Source: Bacillota bacterium (GTDB lineage Bacteria; Bacillota; Bacilli; Paenibacillales; Paenibacillaceae). Taken from it: 64,000 bases of DNA. The stretch is taken from positions 3,427 through 67,426 of the forward strand of contig JAEWPC010000044.1 in assembly GCA_023460795.1 (NCBI GenBank). The letters run 5' to 3'. Below, in pieces: positions 24,122-33,416 of this stretch (within the stretch, counting starts at the first letter, position 1; each line of letters opens with the position of its first letter). The position numbers and the translations under genes were made by a program. Below the pieces are notes generated by a model. The model was not told where the DNA came from. It searched no databases and worked only from the letters and a program-made list of their open reading frames with translations.

Positions 24122-25012
24122 TTGAACGTCCTGAAGGTTCCAGCGCGCACGATCGCTGTATTCATCCTGCCGGCGTTGTTGCTTTACGTGTGCATCGTAT
24201 TCATCCCGATCGGAGTATCGTTCTATACGGGAACGCTGGACTGGGACGGAATCAACACGGCCAAACACGTCGGATTCGATAACTGGCATCGGATGCTGTT
24301 CGACGATCCGTATTTCTGGCCGGCTGTACGCCATACGCTGATGTACGCCGTGTTCTCGATGGTAGAAATCCCGATTTGCTTATTCATGGCGATCCTGCTC
24401 GTTCGCTTCATCAAGAAGCCGAACCGAATCGTCTCGATTTATTTTACGCCGGTCATTCTATCGGTCGTTATTATCGGTCAGTTGTGGAGCACGATCTACA
24501 GTCCCGAGTCCATGGGAGGCATGCTGAACAGCATCCTCGATTCGCTAGGGCTCGATAGCTGGAAGCGCGGCTGGCTGACGGATCCGAAGATCGCCATGTA
24601 CAGCATCTACATCGTCTCGCTGTGGCAATACTTCGGCTACCATCTGCTCATTCAGTTCACCGGCGTCCAGAACATTCCATCCGAAATTTACGAAGCGGCG
24701 AAGATCGACGGAGCGGACGGCTTCAAGGCCGACCGATATATTACCCTTCCGATGATCGTGCCAATCTTGAAAATATCGCTTATTCTCGCGTTCATCGGCT
24801 CCCTGCAATCGTTCGATATGGTTATGGTCATGACGCAGGGCGGTCCGGCGCATGCGACGGACGTCATCTCGACCCACATGTACAACAGCTCGTTCCTGTC
24901 CCAGCAGTACGGATACGGAAGCGCGATCGCTTCGTTCCTCGTCGTTCTGTGCTTGGTGTTCACGGTCATCATCAACACGATCATGGACCGCGTGGAACGC
25001 AGATTCAGCTAG
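24122..25012 (+). CDS. Sugar ABC transporter permease (MalF/UgpA-like)
   Basis: A 296-residue inner-membrane permease with six helices. The EAA loop reads E-A-A-K-I-D-G-A-D-G-F-K-A-D-R-Y-I-T-L-P. P-A-L-L-L-Y-V and F-D-N-W-H-R-M are usual in the family's N-terminal region. TTG 24122 is chosen because AAGGAGG lies eight bases upstream; the in-frame ATG at 24092 lies within the hairpin. It pairs with the next permease. Confidence 0.92.
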   Translation: MNVLKVPARTIAVFILPALLLYVCIVFIPIGVSFYTGTLDWDGINTAKHVGFDNWHRMLFDDPYFWPAVRHTLMYAVFSMVEIPICLFMAILLVRFIKKPNRIVSIYFTPVILSVVIIGQLWSTIYSPESMGGMLNSILDSLGLDSWKRGWLTDPKIAMYSIYIVSLWQYFGYHLLIQFTGVQNIPSEIYEAAKIDGADGFKADRYITLPMIVPILKISLILAFIGSLQSFDMVMVMTQGGPAHATDVISTHMYNSSFLSQQYGYGSAIASFLVVLCLVFTVIINTIMDRVERRFS

Positions 25013-25028
25013 AAAGGAGATACCACTC

Positions 25029-25853
25029 ATGAAGACTGTCAAAAAAGGGATCGTGTATCTCCTGATCGCGGTACTGTGCGTCACCCAGCTGTACCCGCTT
25101 TTCTGGCTGCTCACGTATTCCTTGAAGACGAACGAAGAAATTCTTAGCGGCCAATTCTTCGCGTTGCCGAAGTCGCCGATCTGGGATAACTACAGCAACG
25201 CGTACAATTCGGGACACTATCTTAAATATTTGTCCAACAGCGTCATCGTCACGGTAACGGTTATGGTCTGCGTCATCTTGTTCAGCTCGATGGTTGCCTT
25301 CGCAATCACGCGCTTCCGGTTCAAATGGGGCAACCTGGTCATGCTCATCTTCTTGCTCGGCATGATGATTCCGCTGCAATCGACGCTGCTGCCGCTGATG
25401 ATCATTTTCCGGGATGCGCACATCTTGGATACTCGCTGGTCGCTCATCCTGCCTTACGTGGCGTTCTCGACGCCGATCGCGGTATTCATTCTCAGCGGAT
25501 TCATGAAGACGATCCCTCACGAGATCGAAGAATCGGCTTATATCGACGGAGCGAGCGTCTATCGGATTTTCCGCTCGATCATCATTCCGATCTCGATTCC
25601 GCCGGTCATGACGGTGTGCATTCTGACGTTCATCACGATCTGGAACGAATACATTCTGGCCGCGACGTTCATCTCGAACGAAGATCTGAAGACGCTGCCG
25701 TTCGGCGTATATTCGTTCGTCAGCCAATACCAGACCAACTACGGCAATATCGGGGCATTCCTCGTTATGGGCGCGCTCCCGGTAATTCTGCTATACTTTA
25801 TCCTGTCCGAGAAAATCACGAAGGGTATGGTAGCGGGCGCCGTCAAAGGCTAA
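25029..25853 (+). CDS. Sugar ABC transporter permease (MalG/UgpE-like)
   Basis: A 274-residue permease with six helices. Y-P-L-F-W-L-L-T-Y-S-L-K opens the chain and the EAA motif is E-S-A-Y-I-D-G-A-S-V-Y-R-I-F-R-S-I-I-I-P. AAGGAGAT precedes ATG 25029, sixteen bases after the preceding stop. With the previous gene it forms the membrane channel for the lipoprotein at 22664-24037. The histidine kinase follows after 27 bases and is probably co-transcribed. Confidence 0.92.
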   Translation: MKTVKKGIVYLLIAVLCVTQLYPLFWLLTYSLKTNEEILSGQFFALPKSPIWDNYSNAYNSGHYLKYLSNSVIVTVTVMVCVILFSSMVAFAITRFRFKWGNLVMLIFLLGMMIPLQSTLLPLMIIFRDAHILDTRWSLILPYVAFSTPIAVFILSGFMKTIPHEIEESAYIDGASVYRIFRSIIIPISIPPVMTVCILTFITIWNEYILAATFISNEDLKTLPFGVYSFVSQYQTNYGNIGAFLVMGALPVILLYFILSEKITKGMVAGAVKG

Positions 25854-25880
25854 TCTCCGTTCGGTAAGGAGTCGTTCGTC

Positions 25881-27701
25881 TTGCGGAGAGGCAATTACAA
25901 TACGATACAATTTCGCCTTTTCCTCTTGTTCTTCGTCAGTATGACCGCGATCTTGCTCATCGTAAGCGGATTGTTCTACAACCGATCGATGAACGAGTTC
26001 CAGGACAAGATCAGCGATCTATCCAAAAAGAATAGTTCTCAAACCGTAGCCCTCTTCGACTTAATGTTGAAGGGCTACGATAGTTTATCCAAGTCCATCA
26101 GCAATAACTTCGACGTCGTCCGGCTCTTGTCGCAGAAGAACGTCAGTCCGGCAGTCGAATTCATTAACGAGCGCTCGATTACGAACCAAATCGGCGCTAT
26201 TTACTATTCGCGGGAAGATCTCATGGGCGTACACGTCATCTCGACTAAGGGCAAAGTCATCAGCTACGGGGACTACGGCAACGTCATCGATCCGGAGTAC
26301 GCGGAGTCGGGATGGTACAAGCGGCTGGAGAAGTCCCAAGGCCTCATGGTGTGGCTAGGGGTCTACCCGGAATCGATCATCGACACGTCCCAGAACCTGC
26401 CCGTATTCGCATTCGGTCGCCTCATCTATGACTTGAACCAATACCAGCCGATCGGCTACGTGCTCTTCGAGGCGAAGCCGCAGCTCATCTTGTCCTCCAT
26501 GGACAACCTGAAGCTCGGGCCGCACAGTCAGGTGAATATCGTCTCCGAAAGCGGCGACGTGCTTGCGTACTCCGATGAAGCCAGGCTGCCCGAAGACATC
26601 GACCTGGAGAAGCTCATCCAGCAAGATTTGGGCTTGTACAAGGTGAAGAACGAATGGATAACGACCGCTTCGATCCCGTCCGCGGGCTGGACGATCGTCA
26701 GCCGCACGCCGCAGTCCGACCTGAACGGCGAGCTGGAGAGCATGCAGCGTTATTTGATCGTCGTTCTGATCGCGCTCGTCTGCCTATCGGCCGTCATCGC
26801 CGTCTGGGGCTCGCGGACGATCTCGTCGCCGATCAAGCGGGTCGTACGCGAGATGAAGCAGGTAGAGACGGGGAACTTCAACCGGGTGCTGACGGTCAAG
26901 TCCTATTACGAGATCGGGCAGCTCGCCGATTCGTTCAACAAGATGGTCGCGCGGATCTCCGAACTGATCGAGCAGATCAAGATCTCGTCCGTCAGCGAGA
27001 AGAACGCCGAGCTTCAAGCGCTGCAATCGCAGGTGAATCCTCATTTTCTATACAACACGCTCGATATGATCTACTGGCTGCTCGACGAGAAGGGCAACGA
27101 TAATTTGGCGGAGGTCGTGCTCGCGCTCTCCCAGATGTTCAGGTACAGCAGTCATTGGGAGGAAGAGGTAACGTTAGGCGCCGAGCTGGAGCAAATTCGG
27201 CATTATTTGACCATTATCGAGCTGCGCTTGCACGGACGGCTTACCGTCGAGATTAACGTCGACGAACGTTGGCGCGGAGTCCGGGTTCCGAAAATGACGC
27301 TGCAGCCGATTATCGAGAACGCGGTGAAGCATGGGCTTGAGCCGCATGGCCGAGACGGGAAGTTGAGCGTATGCGCCGCGCGCGAAGGAGATAGCTTAAC
27401 GATAATCGTAGCGGATAACGGAATCGGGATGAACGAGGAGGAGCTTGGGCGTCTACGGCGATCGCTCGATGAGAGCGAGCTTGCGCTAAGCAGAGGTTAC
27501 AGTCGCGGCCGCGACCGGGAAGAGACGGCTCGGGAAACGGGAGGCATCGGCATCTCGAATTTACATCGCAGATTAAAGCTGATGTTCGGGGAAAGCTACG
27601 GACTTAGCGTGGATAGCGCTCCGGGCCGCGGGACATCGGTCCGAATCCGACTTTGGCTTCCGGAGAGGAGTGAACGCGTTGAACATATTGATCGCCGATG
27701 A
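25881..27701 (+). CDS. YesM-type sensor histidine kinase
   Basis: A 606-residue membrane kinase. A first helix (about 10-31) and a second (about 292-312) enclose a dCache-like extracellular sensor; a HAMP domain follows, then the LytS/YesM His_kinase motif N-P-H-F-L-Y-N-T-L-D-M (phosphorylated His388) and a HATPase domain with P-I-I-E-N-A-V-K-H-G and D-N-G-I-G-M. TTG 25881 has AAGGAG nine bases upstream. Its partner regulator overlaps its 3' end, and the sugar transporter upstream is the likely controlled operon. Confidence 0.92.
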   Translation: MRRGNYNTIQFRLFLLFFVSMTAILLIVSGLFYNRSMNEFQDKISDLSKKNSSQTVALFDLMLKGYDSLSKSISNNFDVVRLLSQKNVSPAVEFINERSITNQIGAIYYSREDLMGVHVISTKGKVISYGDYGNVIDPEYAESGWYKRLEKSQGLMVWLGVYPESIIDTSQNLPVFAFGRLIYDLNQYQPIGYVLFEAKPQLILSSMDNLKLGPHSQVNIVSESGDVLAYSDEARLPEDIDLEKLIQQDLGLYKVKNEWITTASIPSAGWTIVSRTPQSDLNGELESMQRYLIVVLIALVCLSAVIAVWGSRTISSPIKRVVREMKQVETGNFNRVLTVKSYYEIGQLADSFNKMVARISELIEQIKISSVSEKNAELQALQSQVNPHFLYNTLDMIYWLLDEKGNDNLAEVVLALSQMFRYSSHWEEEVTLGAELEQIRHYLTIIELRLHGRLTVEINVDERWRGVRVPKMTLQPIIENAVKHGLEPHGRDGKLSVCAAREGDSLTIIVADNGIGMNEEELGRLRRSLDESELALSRGYSRGRDREETARETGGIGISNLHRRLKLMFGESYGLSVDSAPGRGTSVRIRLWLPERSERVEHIDRR

Positions 27702-28845
27702 TGAGAGCGTCATTCGCGAAGGCGTCGAACGAACGATATTGGCACATTTTCCGACCTTCAACGTTTCGCTGGCTTCGGATGCGTCGGAGGCCGCGAGCTT
27801 GCTGGAGCGAGAGGCGATCGACGTCGTGCTGACCGACATCCTGATGCCGGGACTTAACGGCCTTGAGTTCATGCGGGTGTCCCGCAGGAAGTATCCGAAC
27901 GTCAAATGGGTCGTCATCTCGGCCCATTCCGAATTCAGCTACGCGCAGAAAGCCGTGCAGCTAGGCGCCAGGGATTACTTGCTGAAGCCGATCGGCAAGC
28001 AGCGGCTGACCGAGCTGATGGATTCGCTTCAAGCCGAGATAGCGAAGGAGAAGGAGGCGTCCCGCGAAGGGGCGTTGCTGCGCAACGGACTGAAGTATTT
28101 GCGGGAGGCGGTGTTCCAGCGTCTCGCGGCCGGGCTCGATATCGGGAAAATGGATTTACAGCCTTTCTCCGAGCGGCATCCGACTTATTATCTCATTATG
28201 GTTACGCTCGATGCGGGGAACTCGAACGTGCATCTGGAGCATTTTATCGTCGAGAACGTGCTCGCGGAGCTTCTCGATATGCGGGGGGACGGGTTCGTCA
28301 TCTCGATCGACCGCCAGAGCTTGCTCGGCTTGGTGACCTTGTCTGAACCGGATATGATCGTAACGCTGCTCGCGGATTTGAAGACGCATCTGAAGCATTA
28401 TCTGAAAATCCCGTTCCAGGTGCTGCATTCTGATCAAATGACGGACATCCGCGAAGTGCCCAGCGTCGTATCCCGTTTCCGTCAAGCTTCCGCATCGGAG
28501 AAGTTCGAGACGCTCGAGAGCGGCGGCGACAAGGCGATCGATATCGCGCTGCAGTATATCCAAGCGCATTACGCGGAAGATTTGACGCTCGAGAAAGTCG
28601 CGTCCGTCGTTTTTCTGAATCCGGCTTACTTCAGCCTATTGTTCAAGCAGAAGACGGGGCAGGGTTACAAGGACTACGTAACCTCGCTGAGGCTTGAGCA
28701 AGCGAAGTCGCTGTTGTCGGGCTCGGAGCTTAAGCTGGCGGATATCGCGGAGCGGATCGGCTACAACGACGTCCGCCATTTCACGCAGATGTTCCGCAAG
28801 AAATACGAGATGACGCCGACGGAGTACCGCAATCTGCGGCATTAG
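27679..28845 (+). CDS. YesN-type response regulator (REC plus AraC HTH)
   Basis: A 388-residue regulator with an N-terminal receiver domain (acidic pair D-D near residue 7, phosphoacceptor Asp53 in L-T-D-I-L-M-P-G, K in L-L-K-P) and a C-terminal AraC-type double HTH (L-T-L-E-K-V-A-S-V-V-F-L-N-P-A-Y-F-S; I-A-E-R-I-G-Y-N-D-V-R-H-F-T). TTG 27679 is chosen over GTG 27670 because AGGAG ends at 27670 and is eight bases from the TTG. The start lies within the kinase gene, so the two are translationally coupled. It probably activates the sugar operon upstream. Confidence 0.92.
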   Translation: MNILIADDESVIREGVERTILAHFPTFNVSLASDASEAASLLEREAIDVVLTDILMPGLNGLEFMRVSRRKYPNVKWVVISAHSEFSYAQKAVQLGARDYLLKPIGKQRLTELMDSLQAEIAKEKEASREGALLRNGLKYLREAVFQRLAAGLDIGKMDLQPFSERHPTYYLIMVTLDAGNSNVHLEHFIVENVLAELLDMRGDGFVISIDRQSLLGLVTLSEPDMIVTLLADLKTHLKHYLKIPFQVLHSDQMTDIREVPSVVSRFRQASASEKFETLESGGDKAIDIALQYIQAHYAEDLTLEKVASVVFLNPAYFSLLFKQKTGQGYKDYVTSLRLEQAKSLLSGSELKLADIAERIGYNDVRHFTQMFRKKYEMTPTEYRNLRH

Positions 28846-28852
28846 AAGGAAG

Positions 28853-28889
28853 GCCGGGAAGCCCTGAATAGGGGCGAACCCGGCTTTTG
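28853..28889. terminator. Bidirectional terminator between the regulator and the AbrB-type gene
   Basis: GCCGGG (28853-28858) pairs with CCCGGC (28879-28884), with an inner GCCC/GGGC stem, followed by TTTTG on the plus strand. Confidence 0.75.
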
Positions 28890-28894
28890 TTTAT

Positions 28895-29989
28895 TTATTG
28901 GCGTAACTTTCTGAAGAGCATCTTGAGCAGCGGCGGCACCGCGAGGAAAATGAAGAATGTTCGGAATAGCTGGTAACAAGACACGATGGAGACGTTGGCG
29001 TTAATCTCGTGCGCGATGATCCCCATTTGGTCCATGCCGCCGGGCGCTAGGCTTAGCAGCGAGGTGGCGGCGCTCATCGCATGCAGACGGGTTAACAGGT
29101 AGCTGAGTCCGCATGCGCCGGCGATCAGAACGGTGCCGCTCAAGACGGCGACCGTGATCAGCTTCGGCTTGTTCGGCAAGTTCTCGGGTTTCAGCAGCAA
29201 GCCGACGTAGCAGCCGATCATGAGCTGCGCGGCCGCGAGAACCGGAGAAGGGAGCTCGGGGGCCGATAACCCGCCCAAGTGCAGCGCCGCTGCCGCGATT
29301 AAAGGCGGGAGCAGGAACGCCGTAGGGAACTTAACTTTGTTCGCCAGAAGAGAGAGTCCGGTACAGACGACGCCGTAAAGGACGATATTAGGCCACTGAC
29401 CGCTCCACGATTGATGCGAAGCGATCGTCTCGGCGACGGCTGCCGCGGTTGAACCCGAGCCGGACAAGTCCAGCCCGGGACTGAAGACGATAATCGGGAT
29501 GAAGACGATGATCATCATGAGCCGGGACACCTGCAGGAAGGTGACGACGGTAAGATCGATGCCTTTCGTCTCTTCCGCGAGGGTGACCATCTGAGACAGT
29601 CCGCCGGGAATGCTCCCCGTCAGCGCGGTCGCATAGGGAATGCCCGTAGCCTTCGATACGCCGTAAGCTATAAGTCCGCAAAGCAGGAGCAGCAAAGAAG
29701 TCATGAGCACCATCGCGGGCAATTGGCGGGCGATCTCGGTCAGCGTATCGCGGGTGAACGCGATGCCGATCGCATACCCGACGATAATCAGACCCGCGTT
29801 CCGCACGAAGCCCGGCCAATAGAACGCGTATGACCTTACGATTCTAGCGGCTGCGCATACGCCGATCATCGGGCCGAGCAGCCACGGAATCGGCATATGG
29901 ATCAGCGTGAACAGCAGCGCGGACAGAACCGCTATGGCGAGCGTTACCGCGAAAGCGGCTGTCCGGCTGGTTGTACGCGACGCCGACAT
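28895..29989 (-). CDS. AbrB-family membrane protein (formerly 'ammonia monooxygenase/AbrB duplication')
   Basis: A 364-residue, roughly ten-helix protein with the duplicated AbrB membrane domain: P-W-L-L-G-P-M-I-G-V in the first half and P-A-P/L-G-G-M-D-Q-M (S-L-A-P-G-G-M-D-Q-M-G) in the second; S-I-P-G-G-L-S-Q-M is the first copy of the same motif. These proteins are membrane transporter-like and unrelated to the DNA-binding AbrB. The role is unknown. The start overlaps the previous stop by one base (TAATG), so it is in an operon with the hydrolase and fabV. Confidence 0.88.
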   Translation of the reverse strand: MSASRTTSRTAAFAVTLAIAVLSALLFTLIHMPIPWLLGPMIGVCAAARIVRSYAFYWPGFVRNAGLIIVGYAIGIAFTRDTLTEIARQLPAMVLMTSLLLLLCGLIAYGVSKATGIPYATALTGSIPGGLSQMVTLAEETKGIDLTVVTFLQVSRLMMIIVFIPIIVFSPGLDLSGSGSTAAAVAETIASHQSWSGQWPNIVLYGVVCTGLSLLANKVKFPTAFLLPPLIAAAALHLGGLSAPELPSPVLAAAQLMIGCYVGLLLKPENLPNKPKLITVAVLSGTVLIAGACGLSYLLTRLHAMSAATSLLSLAPGGMDQMGIIAHEINANVSIVSCYQLFRTFFIFLAVPPLLKMLFRKLRQ

Positions 29990-30729
29990 TATATCGCTTG
30001 CGCGGCGATTTCCGCGATTCGCTCGTTGACGCGATCCGAGACGTACAAACCGCCGTGGTAGCAGATCACTTGCGCGATATCGAAGGCGGCAAGCTTCCGA
30101 AGAGATTGCAGCGCCAAGCTATAATCCGGCGTAAACCCAGGGTTAGGCCCGCCAAGCTGGCCTTCGCTCACGATCATGGCATCGCCGGCGATCAGCGTTC
30201 GGCTTGCATGGTGATAGAAGCTCACGTGACCGGCCGTATGGCCCGGCGTATGGATGACGGTTACGCCGCCGCCGAACGGCAACGATTGCCCGTCCGTAAG
30301 CTCATGGCTGACATTGCCCGGCGAAGCAGGGGAGATGATCGCGCGATACTGCTTCCCTACCGCCTCCGGTACTTGGCCGAGGATCGTGTTCAGCCTTTCC
30401 TCCGGCGCCTTGGCGATCGGTCGTTCCCCGTCGATCGCCGGTCGGTCGGCAGCGTGCGCGTACACGTCTGGACGCGCGGCGCCGGCCTCGTCAGCGTCGC
30501 CGAGGAATTGCGGCAGACCGCCGATATGGTCGATATCCTCGTGCGTGAGAATGATCGCGCTTATGCGGCGATCCTCCAAACCGGATTCGCGGATGGCTTC
30601 CTCAATCTTGCCTCGAAAGCCCGGCATGCCCGTGTCGATCAGCACAAGCGACGACTCGTCATAGAGTACCGTCGGGAAGATCGACGTCCCCGGGGCGCCT
30701 CGCGACAGCTCCAGCATCTTAATAGACAT
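29989..30729 (-). CDS. Metallo-beta-lactamase-fold hydrolase
   Basis: A 246-residue MBL-fold enzyme. The metal motif is H-E-D-I-D-H (His63, Asp65, Asp67, His68), followed by H-T-P-G-H-T-A-G-H and G-D-A-M further on. Proteins of this type include glyoxalase II-like and quorum-quenching lactonases; the substrate is open. ATG 30729 has GAGGTG just upstream and lies 11 bases inside fabV. The long upstream frame to 30897 is the antisense-side continuation within fabV and is not supported. Confidence 0.88.
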   Translation of the reverse strand: MSIKMLELSRGAPGTSIFPTVLYDESSLVLIDTGMPGFRGKIEEAIRESGLEDRRISAIILTHEDIDHIGGLPQFLGDADEAGAARPDVYAHAADRPAIDGERPIAKAPEERLNTILGQVPEAVGKQYRAIISPASPGNVSHELTDGQSLPFGGGVTVIHTPGHTAGHVSFYHHASRTLIAGDAMIVSEGQLGGPNPGFTPDYSLALQSLRKLAAFDIAQVICYHGGLYVSDRVNERIAEIAAQAI

Positions 30730-31912
30730 GCAGCACCTCGACTTGAGGGTCGACGTCGGCTTCGTAATCGATGCCGTCGGTTTCGAAGCCGAACAGCTGG
30801 AAGAACTCGCGGCGGTAACCGGCGAGATCGGACAACTGTTCGATGTTCTCGCTCGTGATCGCGTTCCAGATCGTCGCGACTTCCGCTTGCACGTCATCGC
30901 GCATTTCCCAATCGTCGATTCGGATGCGTCCTTGTTCGTCCGTCGGGACCTGAGCGCCCGAGGCGTACAGTCTATCGGCGAACAAGCGGTACATTTGCTC
31001 GATGCAGCCTTCGTGAATGCCTTTTTCTTTCATCACTTTATATAGCGCGGAAATATACAGCGGCACGACCGGAATGGCCGAGCTCGATTGCGTGACGAGC
31101 GCTTTGGCAACGGTAACGTAGGCGCGGCCACCGGTAGCGGACAGCTGCTCGTGCATGTGCTTCGCCGTAGCTTCCAGGTGATCCTTCGCTTGGCCGATGG
31201 AGCCTTCGCGATAGATCGCTTGCGTAATGTCCGAGCCGATGTAGGAGAACGCGATCGTCGTCGCGTCCTCCGCTAGCACGCCGCCCTCGCGCAGCGCGTC
31301 GATCCACAGCTGCCAATCGTCGCCGCCCATGACGTCTACCGTCTCGCGGATTTCTTGTTCGGTAGCGGGCTCGATCGTAATCGGGCTGACTTCGCCGGTA
31401 TGGAAGTTGACCGTCTTGTTCGTGTAAGGCTTGCCTATCGGCTTCAGCACCGAGTTCGACGTCTCGCCGGTTTCCGGATTCGTGCGGCGCGCGGTAGCGA
31501 CGCTGTAAACGACGAGGTCGACTTGGCCGAGTTCCTTGCGAATGACTTCGATCGCTTTCTGCTTCGTCTCGTCGGTGAACGCGTCGCCCGTTACGCTGAA
31601 CGACGGCAACCCGGCTTGCTCCGCGGCGGCTTCGAATGCCGCTGAGTTGTACCAGCCCGCGGAAGCCGGACGCCCTGCTCCGCGCTCCCCTTGGCGGTAT
31701 ATCCCGACGGTGCTGGCGCCGGATCCGAACGCGGCGACGATGCGCGCCGCGAGGCCGAAGCCGGCGGAAGCGCCGATCACGAGCGCTTTGCGCGGCCCTT
31801 GAATGGAAGGGTTGCCTTTCACGTATGCAATCTGTTCTTGAACTTGCGCGGCGCAGCCTTGCGGGTGAGCCGTCGTACAAATAAAGCCTCTCGTTCTCGG
31901 TTTAATAATCAT
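30719..31912 (-). CDS. fabV: Trans-2-enoyl-CoA/ACP reductase
   Basis: A 397-residue FabV-type enoyl reductase, the last step of fatty acid elongation. The N-terminal I-I-K-P-R-x-R-G-F-I-C-T-T-A-H-P-x-G-C block, the cofactor motif G-A-S-A-G-F-G-L-A-A-R and the family's active-site Tyr-x8-Lys (Y-R-E-G-S-I-G-Q-A-K) are all seen. Length matches the family. ATG 31912 has AAAGGAA upstream. FabV proteins are typically triclosan-tolerant (family knowledge). It is the first gene of a minus-strand operon with the MBL hydrolase and AbrB protein. Confidence 0.95.
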   Translation of the reverse strand: MIIKPRTRGFICTTAHPQGCAAQVQEQIAYVKGNPSIQGPRKALVIGASAGFGLAARIVAAFGSGASTVGIYRQGERGAGRPASAGWYNSAAFEAAAEQAGLPSFSVTGDAFTDETKQKAIEVIRKELGQVDLVVYSVATARRTNPETGETSNSVLKPIGKPYTNKTVNFHTGEVSPITIEPATEQEIRETVDVMGGDDWQLWIDALREGGVLAEDATTIAFSYIGSDITQAIYREGSIGQAKDHLEATAKHMHEQLSATGGRAYVTVAKALVTQSSSAIPVVPLYISALYKVMKEKGIHEGCIEQMYRLFADRLYASGAQVPTDEQGRIRIDDWEMRDDVQAEVATIWNAITSENIEQLSDLAGYRREFFQLFGFETDGIDYEADVDPQVEVLHVY

Positions 31913-32035
31913 CTGCGAGTTCCTTTCCGATTCCATGAACGCGGATGCGGTTCATCGGTGTCATAAGCTGCTTCTTGAGCACACTGTTCCTATTTTAACG
32001 AATTTCGGCTCGGACGGAAACTGCGGAGTGCATAA

Positions 32036-32073
32036 GAAAAAGCCGAGGTTCCATCTCGCGGGGCCTCGGCTTT
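32036..32073 (-). terminator. Terminator after the AlkZ-like gene
   Basis: On the minus strand, AAAGCCGAGG pairs with CCTCGGCTTT over a 15-base loop and runs into TTTTTCTTATG. It insulates the AlkZ-like gene from fabV. Confidence 0.88.
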
Positions 32074-32080
32074 CCTGCGG

Positions 32081-33181
32081 TTATATGGATTCGAATACGA
32101 GATGGTGGTTAGGGGCGTCTGCCGCCGCGAATCGAAGCAGTCGTTCGCCTTCCTCGGCGGCTGCTTCCCGTTCGGCGGGAGTTATCGGCTCGAACAGCCG
32201 GACGATCAGCGTGGCCGCGTTACGCTCTTGCTCGATACGCCATATTCCCCGCACGAAGCCGTCTACGAGCAGCATGGCTCGAACGATTCCGTTGTCGCTG
32301 ATGACCAGCTTGCGGTGAGCGGGCGTGACGAGACGGGTGTAGTCCGCATACGCCAATATGATATTGTCGAACTCGGATAAGTAACGTACCGGGGCGGGCA
32401 TGTCCGGATCGGGGAGCGGGCTCCCCGGCAAGTCGAACAGCTCCGTTCCGTTCTCGTCCGTGAAGGAGATCAGCTCGTCCTTCATGCCGGCGAATACGGT
32501 TCGTTGTCCGGTCAAGCCCGACCAAGTCTGCATATCTTTAATAGAAGCGGGGCCGAACGCGCCGAGATAACGTCGGACGAGCGCTTCTGGGGATGCGGCG
32601 GACCATTCGCTGCCAAGCCAGGCTTCGGCAGTCGTTTGAGCTGCCAGCCCGCTTTCGCCCCAGATGCCGCGCGGCGGCACTTGGACAAGCGCTGCCAAGT
32701 TGCGCACGGCGTTGGCGAGCGCCTGCGGATCGCGATCCGGCCATCGGTCTTGCAGCGCCGCGCCGAGATCGCCGAGCGTCAGCGGTTTCTTCTCGACTAG
32801 CGAGCGCCCGGCGGCGGCGACTTCGGCAAGCTCCAGCCCTGCGAGGCGTTTGCCGTACGCGCCTTTGAGCGCGCGATCCATGACCGGCTGCAGGAGCGGC
32901 CGGAACGCCAGCGCATCTTGCGCGGAGACGAGATGGATCGTCGATCGCATCATCGAGAGGCGGACGGCCGCGCGTTGCGTCAGGAGACCGGCCAGCTCCT
33001 CATGGCGGAAGTCCGCAAGCCTCGCCCATAAACCAATATACGGGGTAAGAGGAGCCTGGGATTGCATACCGGCGAGCTTGTCAATTGCAGCGATAGCAGG
33101 CATCTGAACGCGCTCAAGCAACAGTTGGCGGCAGAGCAGCGCGCGATTCAAAACGCGAGCGGACAGAGCGTATGAGGACAT
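32081..33181 (-). CDS. AlkZ-like winged-helix DNA glycosylase family protein (HTH_42)
   Basis: A 366-residue protein. A-R-V-L-N-R-A-L-L-C-R-Q-L-L-L-E-R opens the chain and the family's Q-x-Q motif appears as M-Q-S-Q-A-P near residue 40; W-G-E-S-G-L-A and a C-terminal wing with L-V-D-G-F-V-R-G-I-W follow. AlkZ of Streptomyces unhooks azinomycin crosslinks, and the Q-x-Q triplet is catalytic; members without natural-product clusters have unknown substrates. ATG 33181 has AAAGGAG eight bases upstream. It stands alone, with a 13-bp hairpin in its leader. Confidence 0.82.
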   Translation of the reverse strand: MSSYALSARVLNRALLCRQLLLERVQMPAIAAIDKLAGMQSQAPLTPYIGLWARLADFRHEELAGLLTQRAAVRLSMMRSTIHLVSAQDALAFRPLLQPVMDRALKGAYGKRLAGLELAEVAAAGRSLVEKKPLTLGDLGAALQDRWPDRDPQALANAVRNLAALVQVPPRGIWGESGLAAQTTAEAWLGSEWSAASPEALVRRYLGAFGPASIKDMQTWSGLTGQRTVFAGMKDELISFTDENGTELFDLPGSPLPDPDMPAPVRYLSEFDNIILAYADYTRLVTPAHRKLVISDNGIVRAMLLVDGFVRGIWRIEQERNAATLIVRLFEPITPAEREAAAEEGERLLRFAAADAPNHHLVFESI

Positions 33182-33219
33182 GTCTGAAACTCCTTTGGGC
33201 TGTGATACGTATAATGAGA

Positions 33220-33253
33220 AAAACCTTCTTGCAGGGTTCAGCAAGAAGGTTTT
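33220..33253. terminator. Perfect 13-bp hairpin between AlkZ-like gene and sigma factor
   Basis: AAAACCTTCTTGC (33220-33232) pairs perfectly with GCAAGAAGGTTTT (33241-33253). On the minus strand it is followed by TTTTTCTC, on the plus strand by TTTTGG. It lies between two divergent genes, where a terminator is unexpected. Confidence 0.7.
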
Positions 33254-33258
33254 GGCAG

Positions 33259-33287
33259 TTGAAAGTGAGTGTTAAATTTGATACAAT
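33259..33287 (+). promoter_or_regulatory. Strong sigma-A promoter for the RpoD-like sigma factor
   Basis: TTGAAA (33259-33264) and TACAAT (33282-33287) are 17 bases apart, with TG one base before the -10. Transcription would start near 33294, giving a 120-base leader. Confidence 0.8.
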
Positions 33288-33416
33288 GGCGGATAGCGAC
33301 GAAAAACGAGGTACTCATAAATATATCTCTTTTCACTGTATCATAAATTCTTCGATGCGTCAATGGGCGAACGCGGCAAGCCGCCTCGAGGATAACGATC
33401 TAGGAGGGGTTGCAGG

